In this document: in pieces, positions 11,508 to 25,500 of the stretch | Position numbering within the stretch: the stretch's first letter is position 1 | Layout: every line of letters starts with the position of its first letter | Source: Ptiloglossa arizonensis | Lineage: Eukaryota > Arthropoda > Insecta > Hymenoptera > Colletidae | DNA length: 64,000 nucleotides | Direction: 5' to 3' | Assembly: GCF_051014685.1 (NCBI RefSeq) | Contig: NW_027479508.1 | Location: 1 to 64,000 of the forward strand | The notes under the pieces: generated by a model | Seen by the model: the letters and a program-made list of their open reading frames with translations, nothing else | The model's database searches: none | Told to the model about the DNA's origin: nothing | Translations under genes and position numbers: made by a program

Positions 11508-13985
11508 AACGCTTAACCAGAATGGCCTAGGGAAAAAATACACATACCGTTGTAATCGGGCGAGTTTCTACTTTCAGGTGCAATAGGAATTTTTGGGTTA
11601 GGTCAATCCGTTCGCGAGATATGGGAGTTTGAAGCCAAGAAATGGTTGAGAAGGCAAAAAATTTTTCGCAATTCTGCTGCTCCAAACTCTTAACCAGAAT
11701 GGCCTAGGGAAAAAATACACATACCGTTGTAATCGGGCGAGTTTCTACTTTCAGATGCAACAGGAATTTTTGGGTTAGGTCAATGCGTTCGCGAGATATG
11801 GGAGTTTGAAGCTAAGAAATGGTTGAGAAGGCAAAAAATTTTTCGCATTTCTGCTGCTCCAAACACTTAACCAGAATGGCCTAGGGAAAAAATACACATA
11901 CCGTTGTAATCGGGCGAGTTTCTACTTTCAGATGCAACAGGAATTTTTGGGTTAGGTCAATCCGTTCGCGAGATATGGGAGTTTGAAGCTAAGAAATGGT
12001 TGAGAAGGCAGAAAATTTTTCGCAATTCTGCTGCTCCAAACGCTTAACCAGAATGGCCTAGGGAAAAAATACACATACCGTTGTAATCGGGCGAGTTTCT
12101 ACTTTCAAATGCAATAGGAATTTTTGGGTTAGGTCAATCCGTTCGCGAGATATGGGAGTTTGAAGCTAAGAAATGGTAGAGAAGACAACAAATTTTTCGC
12201 ACTTCTGCTGCTCCAAACGCTTAACCAGAATGGCCTAGGGAAAAAATACACATACCGTTGTAATCGGGCGAGTTTCTACTTTCAGATGCAATAGGAATTT
12301 TTGGGTTAGGTCAATCCGTTCGCGAGATATGGGAGTTTGAAGCCAAGAAATGGTTGAGAAGACAACAAATTTTTCGCAATTCTGCTGCTCCAAACGCTTA
12401 ACCAGAATGGCCTAGGGAAAAAATACACATACCGTTGTAATCGGGCGAGTTTCTACTTTCAGATGCAACAGGAATTTTTGGGTTAGGTCAATCCGTTCGC
12501 GAGATATGGGAGTTTGAAGCTAAGAAATGGTAGAGAAGACAACAAATTTTTCGCACTTCTGCTGCTCCAAACGCTTAACCAGAATGGCCTAGGGAAAAAA
12601 TACACATACCGTTGTAATCGGGCGAGTTTCTACTTTCAGATGCAATAGGAATTTTTGGGTTAGGTCAATCCGTTCGCGAGATATGGGAGTTTGAAGCTAA
12701 GAAATGGTAAAGAAGACAACAAATTTTTCGCAATTCTGCTTCTCCAAACGCTTAACCAGAATGGGCTAGGGAAAAAATACACATACCGTTGTAATCGGGC
12801 GAGTTTCTACTTTCAGGTGCAATAGGAATTTTTGGGTTAGGTCAATCCGTTCGCGAGATATGGGAGTTTGAAGCCAAGAAATGGTTGAGAAGGCAAAAAA
12901 TTTTTCGCAATTCTGCTGCTCCAAACTCTTAACCAGAATGGCCTAGGGAAAAAATACACATACCGTTGTAATCGGGCGAGTTTCTACTTTCAGATGCAAC
13001 AGGAATTTTTGGGTTAGGTCAATGCGTTCGCGAGATATGGGAGTTTGAAGCTAAGAAATGGTTGAGAAGGCAAAAAATTTTTCGCATTTCTGCTGCTCCA
13101 AACACTTAACCAGAATGGCCTAGGGAAAAAATACACATACCGTTGTAATCGGGCGAGTTTCTACTTTCAGATGCAACAGGAATTTTTGGGTTAGGTCAAT
13201 CCGTTCGCGAGATATGGGAGTTTGAAGCTAAGAAATGGTTGAGAAGGCAGAAAATTTTTCGCAATTCTGCTGCTCCAAACGCTTAACCAGAATGGCCTAG
13301 GGAAAAAATACACATACCGTTGTAATCGGGCGAGTTTCTACTTTCAAATGCAATAGGAATTTTTGGGTTAGGTCAATCCGTTCGCGAGATATGGGAGTTT
13401 GAAGCTAAGAAATGGTAGAGAAGACAACAAATTTTTCGCACTTCTGCTGCTCCAAACGCTTAACCAGAATGGCCTAGGGAAAAAATACACATACCGTTGT
13501 AATCGGGCGAGTTTCTACTTTCAGATGCAATAGGAATTTTTGGGTTAGGTCAATCCGTTCGCGAGATATGGGAGTTTGAAGCCAAGAAATGGTTGAGAAG
13601 ACAACAAATTTTTCGCAATTCTGCTGCTCCAAACGCTTAACCAGAATGGCCTAGGGAAAAAATACACATACCGTTGTAATCGGGCGAGTTTCTACTTTCA
13701 GATGCAACAGGAATTTTTGGGTTAGGTCAATCCGTTCGCGAGATATGGGAGTTTGAAGCTAAGAAATGGTAGAGAAGACAACAAATTTTTCGCACTTCTG
13801 CTGCTCCAAACGCTTAACCAGAATGGCCTAGGGAAAAAATACACATACCGTTGTAATCGGGCGAGTTTCTACTTTCAGATGCAATAGGAATTTTTGGGTT
13901 AGGTCAATCCGTTCGCGAGATATGGGAGTTTGAAGCTAAGAAATGGTAAAGAAGACAACAAATTTTTCGCAATTCTGCTTCTCCA
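11508..13985. repeat. Seven-monomer tandem duplication (2 x 1239 bp)
   Basis: Two consecutive 1239-bp units (about 11508-12746 and 12747-13985) share the same order of variants: caggtg unit, caatgcgttc unit (near 11781 and 13020), aaacacttaacc (near 11868 and 13107), ggcagaaaa unit, the unusual caaatgcaataggaatt unit, then tagagaag and taaagaag units. The gggctaggg/caggtg unit at about 13985 begins a third, partial copy that departs at about 14260, where caatccg replaces caatgcg. Confidence 0.8.
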
Positions 13986-16900
13986 AACGCTTAACCAGAA
14001 TGGGCTAGGGAAAAAATACACATACCGTTGTAATCGGGCGAGTTTCTACTTTCAGGTGCAATAGGAATTTTTGGGTTAGGTCAATCCGTTCGCGAGATAT
14101 GGGAGTTTGAAGCCAAGAAATGGTTGAGAAGGCAAAAAATTTTTCGCAATTCTGCTGCTCCAAACTCTTAACCAGAATGGCCTAGGGAAAAAATACACAT
14201 ACCGTTGTAATCGGGCGAGTTTCTACTTTCAGATGCAACAGGAATTTTTGGGTTAGGTCAATCCGTTCGCGAGATATGGGAGTTTGAAGCCAAGAAATGG
14301 TTGAGAAGGCAAAAAATTTTTCGCAATTCTGCTGCTCCAAACTCTTAACCAGAATGGCCTAGGGAAAAAATACACATACCGTTGTAATCTGGCGAGTTTC
14401 TACTTTCAGATGCAATAGGAATTTTCGGGTTAGGTCAATCCGTTCGCGAGATATGGGAGTTTGAAGCTAAGAAATGGTTGATAAGACAACAAATTTTTCG
14501 CACTTCTGCTGCTCCAAACGCTTAACCAGAATGGCCTAGGGAAAAAATACACATACCGTTGTAATCGGGCGAGTTTCTACTTTCAGATGCAATAGGAGTT
14601 TTTGGGTTAGGTCAATCCGTTCGCGAGATATGGGAGTTTGAAGCCAAGAAATGGTTGAGAAGACAACAAATTTTTCGCACTTTTGCTGCTCCAAACGCTT
14701 AACCAGAATGGCCTAGGGAAAAAATACACATACCGTTGTAATCGGGCGAGTTTCTACTTTCAGATGCAATAGGAATTTTTGGGTTAGGTGAATCCGTTCG
14801 CGAGATATGGGAGTTTGAAGCCAAGAAATGGTTGAGAAGACAACAAATTTTTCGCAATTCTGCTGCTCCAAACTCTTAACCAGAATGGCCTAGGGAAAAA
14901 ATACACATACCGTTGTAATCGGGCGAGTTTCTACTTTTAGGTGCAATAGGAATTTTTGGGTTAGGTCAATCCGTTCGCGAGATATGGGAGTTTGAAGCCA
15001 AGAAATGGTTGAGAAGGCAAAAAATTTTTCGCAATTCTGCTGCTCCAAACTCTTAACCAGAATGGCCTAGGGAAAAAATACACATACCGTTGTAATCGGG
15101 CGAGTTTCTACTTTCAGATGCAACAGGAATTTTTGGGTTAGGTCAATCCGTTCGCTTGATGTGGGAGTTTGAAGCTAAGAAATGGTTGAGAAGGCAAAAA
15201 ATTTTTCGCACTTCTGCTGCTCCAAACGCTTAACCAGAATGGCCTAGGGAAAAAATACACATACCGTTGTAATCGGGCGAGCTTCTACTTTCAAATGCAA
15301 TAGGACGTTTTGGGTTAGGTCAATCCGTTCGCGAGATATGGGAGTTTGAAGCCAAGAAATGGTTGAGAAGGCTAAAAATTTTTCGCAATTCTGCTGCTCC
15401 AAACGCTTAACCAGAATGGCCTAGGGAAAAAATACACATACCGTTGTAATCGGGCGAGTTTCTACTTTCAAATGCAATAGGAATTTTTGGGTTAGGTCAA
15501 TCCGTTCGCGAGATATGGGAGTTTGAAGCTAAGAAATGGTAGAGAAGACAACAAATTTTTCGCACTTCTGCTGCTCCAAACGCTTAACCAGAATGGCCTA
15601 GGGAAAAAATACACATACCGTTGTAATCGGGCGAGTTTCTACTTTCAGATGCAATAGGAATTTTTGGGTTAGGTCAATCCGTTCGCGAGATATGGGAGTT
15701 TGAAGCCAAGAAATGGTTGAGAAGACAACAAATTTTTCGCAATTCTGCTGCTCCAAACGCTTAACCAGAATGGCCTAGGGAAAAAATACACATACCGTTG
15801 TAATCGGGCGAGTTTCTACTTTCAGATGCAACAGGAATTTTTGGGTTAGGTCAATCCGTTCGCGAGATATGGGAGTTTGAAGCTAAGAAATGGTAGAGAA
15901 GACAACAAATTTTTCGCACTTCTGCTGCTCCAAACGCTTAACCAGAATGGCCTAGGGAAAAAATACACATACCGTTGTAATCGGGCGAGTTTCTACTTTC
16001 AGATGCAATAGGAATTTTTGGGTTAGGTCAATCCGTTCGCGAGATATGGGAGTTTGAAGCTAAGAAATGGTAAAGAAGACAACAAATTTTTCGCAATTCT
16101 GCTTCTCCAAACGCTTAACCAGAATGGGCTAGGGAAAAAATACACATACCGTTGTAATCGGGCGAGTTTCTACTTTCAGGTGCAATAGGAATTTTTGGGT
16201 TAGGTCAATCCGTTCGCGAGATATGGGAGTTTGAAGCCAAGAAATGGTTGAGAAGGCAAAAAATTTTTCGCAATTCTGCTGCTCCAAACTCTTAACCAGA
16301 ATGGCCTAGGGAAAAAATACACATACCGTTGTAATCGGGCGAGTTTCTACTTTCAGATGCAACAGGAATTTTTGGGTTAGGTCAATCCGTTCGCGAGATA
16401 TGGGAGTTTGAAGCCAAGAAATGGTTGAGAAGGCAAAAAATTTTTCGCAATTCTGCTGCTCCAAACTCTTAACCAGAATGGCCTAGGGAAAAAATACACA
16501 TACCGTTGTAATCTGGCGAGTTTCTACTTTCAGATGCAATAGGAATTTTCGGGTTAGGTCAATCCGTTCGCGAGATATGGGAGTTTGAAGCTAAGAAATG
16601 GTTGATAAGACAACAAATTTTTCGCACTTCTGCTGCTCCAAACGCTTAACCAGAATGGCCTAGGGAAAAAATACACATACCGTTGTAATCGGGCGAGTTT
16701 CTACTTTCAGATGCAATAGGAGTTTTTGGGTTAGGTCAATCCGTTCGCGAGATATGGGAGTTTGAAGCCAAGAAATGGTTGAGAAGACAACAAATTTTTC
16801 GCACTTTTGCTGCTCCAAACGCTTAACCAGAATGGCCTAGGGAAAAAATACACATACCGTTGTAATCGGGCGAGTTTCTACTTTCAGATGCAATAGGAAT

Positions 16901-17507
16901 TTTTGGGTTAGGTGAATCCGTTCGCGAGATATGGGAGTTTGAAGCCAAGAAATGGTTGAGAAGACAACAAATTTTTCGCAATTCTGCTGCTCCAAACTCT
17001 TAACCAGAATGGCCTAGGGAAAAAATACACATACCGTTGTAATCGGGCGAGTTTCTACTTTTAGGTGCAATAGGAATTTTTGGGTTAGGTCAATCCGTTC
17101 GCGAGATATGGGAGTTTGAAGCCAAGAAATGGTTGAGAAGGCAAAAAATTTTTCGCAATTCTGCTGCTCCAAACTCTTAACCAGAATGGCCTAGGGAAAA
17201 AATACACATACCGTTGTAATCGGGCGAGTTTCTACTTTCAGATGCAACAGGAATTTTTGGGTTAGGTCAATCCGTTCGCTTGATGTGGGAGTTTGAAGCT
17301 AAGAAATGGTTGAGAAGGCAAAAAATTTTTCGCACTTCTGCTGCTCCAAACGCTTAACCAGAATGGCCTAGGGAAAAAATACACATACCGTTGTAATCGG
17401 GCGAGCTTCTACTTTCAAATGCAATAGGACGTTTTGGGTTAGGTCAATCCGTTCGCGAGATATGGGAGTTTGAAGCCAAGAAATGGTTGAGAAGGCTAAA
17501 AATTTTT
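13260..17507. repeat. Twelve-monomer tandem duplication (2 x 2124 bp)
   Basis: Copy 1 is about 13260-15383 and copy 2 about 15384-17507. Private markers repeat at exactly 2124 bp: attttcggg (C at 14426 and 16550), cacttttgctg (near 14685 and 16809), ggtgaatccg (G at 14790 and 16914) and gagcttc (C at 15282 and 17406). I found no difference at the sites checked. The unit overlaps the end of the seven-monomer duplication, so the 12-monomer event is the younger of the two. Sequence after copy 2 departs from the copy start at about 17528 (aaactc against aaacgc). Confidence 0.85.
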
Positions 17508-18849
17508 CGCAATTCTGCTGCTCCAAACTCTTAACCAGAATGGCCTAGGGAAAAAATACACATACCGTTGTAATCTGGCGAGTTTCTACTTTCAGATGCA
17601 ATAGGAATTTTTGGGTTAGGTCAATCCGCTCGCGAGATATGGGAGTTTGAAGCTAAGAAATGGTTGATAAGACATCAAATTTTTCGCACTTCTGCTGCTC
17701 CAAACGCTTAACCAGAATGGCCTAGGGAAAAAATACACATACCGTTGTAATCGGGCGAGTTTCTACTTTCAGGTGCAATACGAATTTTTGGGTTAGGTCA
17801 ATCCGTTCGCGAGATATGGGAGTTTGAAGCCAAGAAATGGTTGAGAAGGCAAAAAATTTTTCGCAATTCTGCTGCTCCAAACTCTTAACCAGAATGGCCT
17901 AGGGAAAAAATACACATACCGTTGTAATCGGGCGAGTTTCTACTTTCAGATGCAACAGGAATTTTTGGGTTAGGTCAATGCGTTCGCGAGATATGGGAGT
18001 TTGAAGCTAAGAAATGGTTGAGAAGGCAAAAAATTTTTCGCATTTCTGCTGCTCCAAACGCTTAACCAGAATGGCCTAGGGAAAAAATATACATATCGTT
18101 GTAATCGGGCGAGTTTCTACTTTCAGATGCAACAGGAATTTTTGGGTTAGGTCAATCCGTTCGCGAGATATGGGAGTTTGAAGCTAAGAAATGGTTGAGA
18201 AGGAAGAAAATTTTTCGCAATTCTGCTGCTCCAAACGCTTAACCAGAATGGCATAGGGAAAAAATACACATACCGTTGTAATCGGGCGAGTTTCTACTTT
18301 CAAATGCAATAGGAAATTTTGGGTTAGGTCAATCCGTTCGCGAGATATGGGAGTTTGAAGCCAAGAAATGGTTGAGAAGACAACAAATTTTTCGCACTTC
18401 TGCTGCTCCAAACGCTTAACCAGAATGGCCTAGGGAAAAAATACACATACCGTTGTAATCGGGCGAGTTTCTACTTTCAGATGCAATAGGAATTTTTGGG
18501 TTAGGTCAATCCGTTCGCGAGATATGGGAGTTTGAAGCTAAGAAATGGTAAAGAAGACAACAAATTTTTCGCAATTCTGCTTCTCCAAACGCTTAACCAG
18601 AATGGGCTAGGGAAAAAATACACATACCGTTGTAATCGGGCGAGTTCCTACTTTCAGGTGCAATAGGAATTTTTGGGTTAGGTCAATCCGTTCGCGAGAT
18701 ATGGGAGTTTGAAGCCAAGAAATGGTTGAGAAGGCAAAAAATTTTTCGCAATTCTGCTGCTCCAAACTCTTAACCAGAATGGCCTAGGGAAAAAATACAC
18801 ATACCGTTGTAATCGGGCGAGTTTCTACTTTCAGATGCAACAGGAATTT

Positions 18850-19630
18850 TTGGGTTAGGTCAATCCGTTCGCGAGATATGGGAGTTTGAAGCTAAGAAAT
18901 GGTTGATAAGACATCAAATTTTTCGCACTTCTGCTGCTCCAAACGCTTAACCAGAATGGCCTAGGGAAAAAATACACATACCGTTGTAATCGGGCGAGTT
19001 TCTACTTTCAGATGAAATAGGAATTTTTGGGTTAGGTCAATCCGTTCGCGAGATATGGGAGTTTGAAGCCAAGAAATGGTTGAGAAGACAACAAATTTTT
19101 CGCAATTCTGCTGTTCCAAACGCTTAACCAGAATGGCCTAGGGAAAAAATACACATACCGTTGTAATCGGGCGAGTTTCTACTTTCAGATGCAATAGGAA
19201 TTTTTGGGTTAGGTCAATCCGTTCGCGAGATATGGGAGTTTGAAGCTAAGAAATTGTAGAGAAGACAACAAATTTTTCGCACTTCTGCTGCTCCAAACGC
19301 TTAACCAGAATGGCCTAGGGAAAAAATACACATACCGTTGTAATCGGGCGAGTTTCTACTTTCAGATGCAATAGGAATTTTTGGGTTAGGTCAATCCGTT
19401 CGCGAGATATGGGAGTTTGAAGCTAAGAAATTGTAGAGAAGACAACAAATTTTTCGCACTTCTGCTGCTCCAAACGCTTAACCAGAATGGCCTAGGGAAA
19501 AAATACACATACCGTTGTAATCGGGCGAGTTTCTACTTTCAGATGCAATAGGAATTTTTGGGTTAGGTCAATCCGTTCGCGAGATATGGGAGTTTGAAGC
19601 TAAGAAATGGTAGAGAAGACAACAAATTTT
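18850..19630. repeat. Block recurring 13 monomers later, copy 1
   Basis: This block has gacatcaaa (near 18911), gatgaaatag (19011), ctgttcc (near 19113) and two adjacent gaaattgtagag monomers (near 19253 and 19430). The same series appears 2301 bp (13 x 177) downstream at 21150-21930. A partial third copy of the attttcggg/cacttttgctg block (originally 14.4-14.7 kb) lies just downstream at 20.05-20.4 kb. Confidence 0.7.
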
Positions 19631-21149
19631 TCGCATTTCTGCTGCTCCAAACGCTTAACCAGAATGGCCTAGGGAAAAAATACACATACCGTTGTAATCG
19701 GGCGAGTTTCTACTTTCAGATGCAACAGGAATTTTTGGGTTAGGTCAATCCGTTCGCGAGATATGGGAGTTTGAAGCTAAGAAATTGTAGAGAAGACAAC
19801 AAATTTTTCGCACTTCTGCTGCTCCAAACTCTTAACCAGAATGGCCTAGGGAAAAAATACACATACCGCTGTAATCGGGCGAGTTTCTACTTTCAGATGC
19901 AACAGGAATTTTTGGGTTAGGTCAATCCGTTCGCGAGATATGGGAGTTTGAAGCCAAGAAATGGTTGAGAAGGCAAAAAATTTTTCGCAATTCTGCTGCT
20001 CCAAACTCTTAACCAGAATGGCCTAGGGAAAAAATACACATACCGTTGTAATCTGGCGAGTTTCTACTTTCAGATGCAATAGGAATTTTCGGGTTAGGTC
20101 AATCCGTTCGCGAGATATGGGAGTTTGAAGCTAAGAAATGGTTGATAAGACAACAAATTTTTCGCACTTCTGCTGCTCCAAACGCTTAACCAGAATGGCC
20201 TAGGGAAAAAATACACATACCGTTGTAATCGGGCGAGTTTCTACTTTCAGATGCAATAGGAGTTTTTGGGTTAGGTCAATCCGTTCGCGAGATATGGGAG
20301 TTTGAAGCCAAGAAATGGTTGAGAAGACAACAAATTTTTCGCACTTTTGCTGCTCCAAACGCTTAACCAGAATGGCCTAGGGAAAAAATACACATACCGT
20401 TGTAATCGGGCGAGTTTCTACTTTCAGATGCAATAGGAATTTTTGGGTTAGGTCAATCCGTTCGCGAGATATGGGAGTTTGAAGCTAAGAAATGGTTGAG
20501 AAGGCAAAAAATTTTTCGCATTTCTGCTGCTCCAAACGCTTAACCAGAATGGCCTAGGGAAAAAATACAAATACCGTTGTAATCGGGCGAGTTTCTACTT
20601 TCAGATGCAACAGGAATTTTTGGATTAGGTCAATCCGTTCGCGAGATATGGGAGTTTGAAGCTAAGAAATGGTTGAGAAGGCAGAAAATTTTTCGCAATT
20701 CTGCTGCTCCAAACGCTTAACCAGAATGGCATAGGGAAAAAATACACATACCGTTGTAATCGGGCGAGCTTCTACTTTCAAATGCAATAGGACGTTTTGG
20801 GTTAGGTCAATCCGTTCGCGAGATATGGGAGTTTGAAGCCAAGAAATGGTTGAGAAGGCTAAAAATTTTTCGCAATTCTGCTGCTCCAAACTCTTAACCA
20901 GAATGGCCTAGGGAAAAAATACACATACCGTTGTAATCTGGCGAGTTTCTACTTTCAGATGCAATAGGAATTTTTGGGTTAGGTCAATCCGTTCACGAGA
21001 TATGGGAGTTTGAAGCCAAGAAATGGTTGAGATGGCAAAAAATTTTTCGCAATTCTGCTGCTCCAAACGCTTAGCCAGAATGGCCTAGGGAAAAAATACA
21101 CATACCGTTGTAATCGGGCGAGTTTCTACTTTCAGATGCAATAGGAATT

Positions 21150-21930
21150 TTTGGGTTAGGTCAATCCGTTCGCGAGATATGGGAGTTTGAAGCTAAGAAA
21201 TGGTTGATAAGACATCAAATTTTTCGCACTTCTGCTGCTCCAAACGCTTAACCAGAATGGCCGAGGGAAAAAATACACATACCGTTGTAATCGGGCGAGT
21301 TTCTACTTTCAGATGAAATAGGAATTTTTGGGTTAGGTCAATCCGTTCGCGAGATATGGGAGTTTGAAGCCAAGAAATGGTTGAGAAGACAACAAATTTT
21401 TCGCACTTCTGCTGTTCCAAACGCTTAACCAGAATGGCCTAGGGAAAAAATACACATACCGTTGTAATCGGGCGAGTTTCTACTTTCAGATGCAATAGGA
21501 ATTTTTGGGTTAGGTCAATCCGTTCGCGAGATATGGGAGTTTGAAGCTAAGAAATTGTAGAGAAGACAACAAATTTTTCGCACTTCTGCTGCTCCAAACG
21601 CTTAACCAGAATGGCCTAGGGAAAAAATACACATACCGTTGTAATCGGGCGAGTTTCTACTTTCAGATGCAATAGGAATTTTTGGGTTAGGTCAATCCGT
21701 TCGCGAGATATGGGAGTTTGAAGCTAAGAAATTGTAGAGAAGACAACAAATTTTTCGCACTTCTGCTGCTCCAAACGCTTAACCAGAATGGCCTAGGGAA
21801 AAAATACACATACCGTTGTAATCGGGCGAGTTTCTACTTTCAGATGCAATAGGAATTTTTGGGTTATGTCAATCCGTTCGCGAGATATGGGAGTTTGAAG
21901 CTAAGAAATGGTAGAGAAGACAACAAATTT
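21150..21930. repeat. Block recurring 13 monomers later, copy 2
   Basis: This copy matches 18850-19630 at an offset of 2301 bp: gacatcaaa near 21212, gatgaaata at 21312, ctgttcc near 21414, and gaaattgtagag near 21554 and 21731. It differs at cacttctg against caattctg before ctgttcc and carries gccgagggaa near 21261. The copies part company near 21936, where this one has caattctgcttctcc followed by the gattgggccatgg variant. Confidence 0.7.
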
Positions 21931-22579
21931 TTCGCAATTCTGCTTCTCCAAACGCTTAACCAGATTGGGCCATGGAAAAAATACACATACCGTTGTAATC
22001 GGGCGAGTTTCTACTTTCAGGTGCAATAGGAATTTTTGGGTTAGGTCAATCCGTTCGCGAGATATGGGAGTTTGAAACCAAGAAATGGTTGAGAAGACAA
22101 CAAATTTTTCGCACTTCTGCTGCTCCAAACTCTTAACCAGAATGGCCTAGGGAAAAAATACACATACCGTTGTAATCGGGCGAGTTTCTACTTTCAGATG
22201 CAACAGGAATTTTTGGGTTAGGTCAATCCGTTCGCTTGATGTGGGAGTTTGAAGCTAAGAAATGGTTGAGAAGGCAAAAAATTTTTCGCATTTCTGCTGC
22301 TCCAAACGCTTAACCAGAATGGCCTAGGGAAAAAATACACATACCGTTGTAATCGGGCGAGTTTCTACTTTCAGATGCAACAGGAATTTTTGGGTTAGGT
22401 CAATCCGTTCGCGAGATATGGGAGTTTGAAGCTAAGAAATTGTAGAGAAGACAACAAATTTTTCGCACTTCTGCTGCTCCAAACGCTTAACCAGAATGGC
22501 CTAGGGAAAAAATACACATACAGTTGTAATCGGGCGAGTTTCTACTTTCAGATGCAATAGGAATTTTTGGGTTAGGTCA

Positions 22580-25500
22580 ATCCGTTCGCGAGATATGGGA
22601 GTTTGAAGCTAAGAAATGGTAGAGAAGACAACAAATTTTTCGCAATTCTGCTTCTCCAAACGCTTAACCAGATTGGGCCATGGAAAAAATACACATACCA
22701 TTGTAATCGGGCGAGTTTCTACTTTCAGATGCAACAGGAATTTTTGGGTTAGGTCAATCCGTTCGCGAGATATGGGAGTTTGAAGCCAAGAAATGGTTGA
22801 GAAGACAAAAAATTTTTCGCACTTCTGCTGCTCCAAACGCTTAACCAGAATGGCCTAGGGAAAAAATACACATACCGTTGTAATCGGGCGAGTTTCTACT
22901 TTCAGATGCAACAGGAATTTTTGGGTTAGGTCAATCCGTTCGCGAGATATGGGAGTTTGAAGCTAAGAAATGGTTGAGAAGGCAGAAAATTTTTCGCAAT
23001 TCTGCTGCTCCAAACGCTTAACCAGAATGGCCTAGGGAAAAAATACTCATACCGTTGTAATCGGGCGAGTTTCTACATTCAAATGCAATAGGACGTTTTG
23101 GGTTAGGTCAATCCGTTCGCGAGATATGGGAGTTTGAAGCCAAGAAATGGTTGAGAAGGCAAAAAATTTTTCGCAATTCTGCTGCTCCAAACTCTTAACC
23201 AGAATGGCCTAGGGAAAAAATACATATACCGTTGTAATCTGGCGAGTTTCTACTTTCAGATGCTATAGGAATTTTTGGGTTAGGTCAATCCGTTCACGAG
23301 ATATGGGAGTTTGAAGCCAAGAAATGGTTGAGATGGCAAAAAATTTTTCGCAATTCTGCTGCTCCAAACGCTTAGCCAGAATGGCCTAGGGAAAAAATAC
23401 ACATACCGTTGTAATCGGGCGAGTTTCTACTTTCAGATGCAATAGGAATTTTTGGGTTAGGTCAATCCGTTCGCGAGATATGGGAGTTTGAAGCCAAGAA
23501 ATGGTTGAGAAGGCAAAAAATTTTTCGCAATTCTGCTGCTCCAAACTCTTAACCAGAATGGCCTAGGGAAAAAATACACATACCGTTGTAATCGGGCGAG
23601 TTTCTACTTTCAGATGCAACAGGAATTTTTGGGTTAGGTCAATCCGTTCGCGAGATATGGGAGTTTGAAGCCAAGAAATGGTTGAGAAGACAACAAATTT
23701 TTCGCACTTCTGCTGCTCCAAACTCTTAACCAGAATGGCCTAGGGAAAAAATACAAATACCGTTGTAATCGGGCGAGTTTCTACTTTCAGATGCAACAGG
23801 AATTTTTGGGTTAGGTCAATCCGTTCGCGAGATATGGGAGTTTGAAGCCAAGAAATGGTTGAGAAGGCAAAAAATTTTTCGCAATTCTGCTGCTCCAAAC
23901 TCTTAACCAGAATGGCCTAGGGAAAAAATACACATACCGTTGTAATCGGGCGAGTTTCTACTTTTAGGTGCAATAGGAATTTTTGGGTTAGGTCAATCCG
24001 TTCGCGAGATATGGGAGTTTGAAGCCAAGAAATGGTTGAGAAGGCAAAAAATTTTTCGCAATTCTGCTGCTCCAAACTCTTAACCAGAATGGCCTAGGGA
24101 AAAAATACACATACCGTTGTAATCGGGCGAGTTTCTACTTTCAGATGCAACAGGAATTTTTGGGTTAGGTCAATCCGTTCGCTTGATGTGGGAGTTTGAA
24201 GCTAAGAAATGGTTGAGAAGGCAAAAAATTTTTCGCATTTCTGCTGCTCCAAACGCTTAACCAGAATGGCCTAGGGAAAAAATACACATACCATTGTAAT
24301 CGGGCGAGTTTCTACTTTCAGATGCAACAGGAATTTTTGGGTTAGGTCAATCCGTTCGCGAGATATGGGAGTTTGAAGCTAAGAAATGGTTGAGAAGGCA
24401 GAAAATTTTTCGCAATTCTGCTGCTCCAAACGCTTAACCAGAATGGCCTAGGGAAAAAATACACATACCGTTGTAATCTGGCGAGTTTCTACTTTCAGAT
24501 GCAATAGGAATTTTAGGGTTAGGTCAATCCGTTCGCGAGATATGGGAGTTTGAAGCTAAGAAATGGTTGATAAGACAACAAATTTTTCGCACTTCTGCTG
24601 CTCCAAACGCTTAACCAGAATGGCCTAGGGAAAAAATACACATACCGTTGTAATCGGGCGAGTTTCTACTTTCAGATGCAATAGGAGTTTTTGGGTTAGG
24701 TCAATCCGTTCGCGAGATATGGGAGTTTGAAGCCAAGAAATGGTTGAGAAGACAACAAATTTTTCGCACTTCTGCTGCTCCAAACGCTTAACCAGAATGG
24801 CTTAGGGAAAAAATACACATTCCGTTGTAATCGGGCGAGTTTCTACTTTCAGATGCAATAGGAATTTTTGGGTTAGCTCAATCCGTTCGCGAGATATGGG
24901 AGTTTGAAGCTAAGAAATGGTAGAGAAGACAACAAATTTTTCGCAATTCTGCTTCTCCAAACGCTTAACCAGATTGGGCCATGGAAAAAATACACATACC
25001 ATTGTAATCGGGCGAGTTTCTACTTTCAGATGCAACAGGAATTTTTGGGTTAGGTCAATCCGTTCGCGAGATATGGGAGTTTGAAGCCAAGAAATGGTTG
25101 AGAAGACAAAAAATTTTTCGCACTTCTGCTGCTCCAAACGCTTAACCAGAATGGCCTAGGGAAAAAATACACATACCGTTGTAATCGGGCGAGTTTCTAC
25201 TTTCAGATGCAACAGGAATTTTTGGGTTAGGTCAATCCGTTCGCGAGATATGGGAGTTTGAAGCTAAGAAATGGTTGAGAAGGCAGAAAATTTTTCGCAA
25301 TTCTGCTGCTCCAAACGCTTAACCAGAATGGCCTAGGGAAAAAATACTCATACCGTTGTAATCGGGCGAGTTTCTACATTCAAATGCAATAGGACGTTTT
25401 GGGTTAGGTCAATCCGTTCGCGAGATATGGGAGTTTGAAGCCAAGAAATGGTTGAGAAGGCAAAAAATTTTTCGCAATTCTGCTGCTCCAAACTCTTAAC

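Noticed and set aside
21901..22128. Minus-strand open frames of about 64-82 codons, such as 18184-18411, 21901-22128, 22609-22836, 39424-39651, 54296-54523 and 61375-61602, with near-identical translations.
   Set aside because: They are the satellite read in one frame; 177 is divisible by 3, so the frame recurs. The usual monomer has an in-frame TAG at CCTAGG and a second TAG wherever gctaag occurs. A frame stays open only where a point change removes CCTAGG (gccatgg, gcatagg or gccgagg). The example at 18184-18411 must begin at TTG, and the ATG frame at 381-578 depends on a one-base A insertion. There is no domain, no signal and no codon-type conservation.
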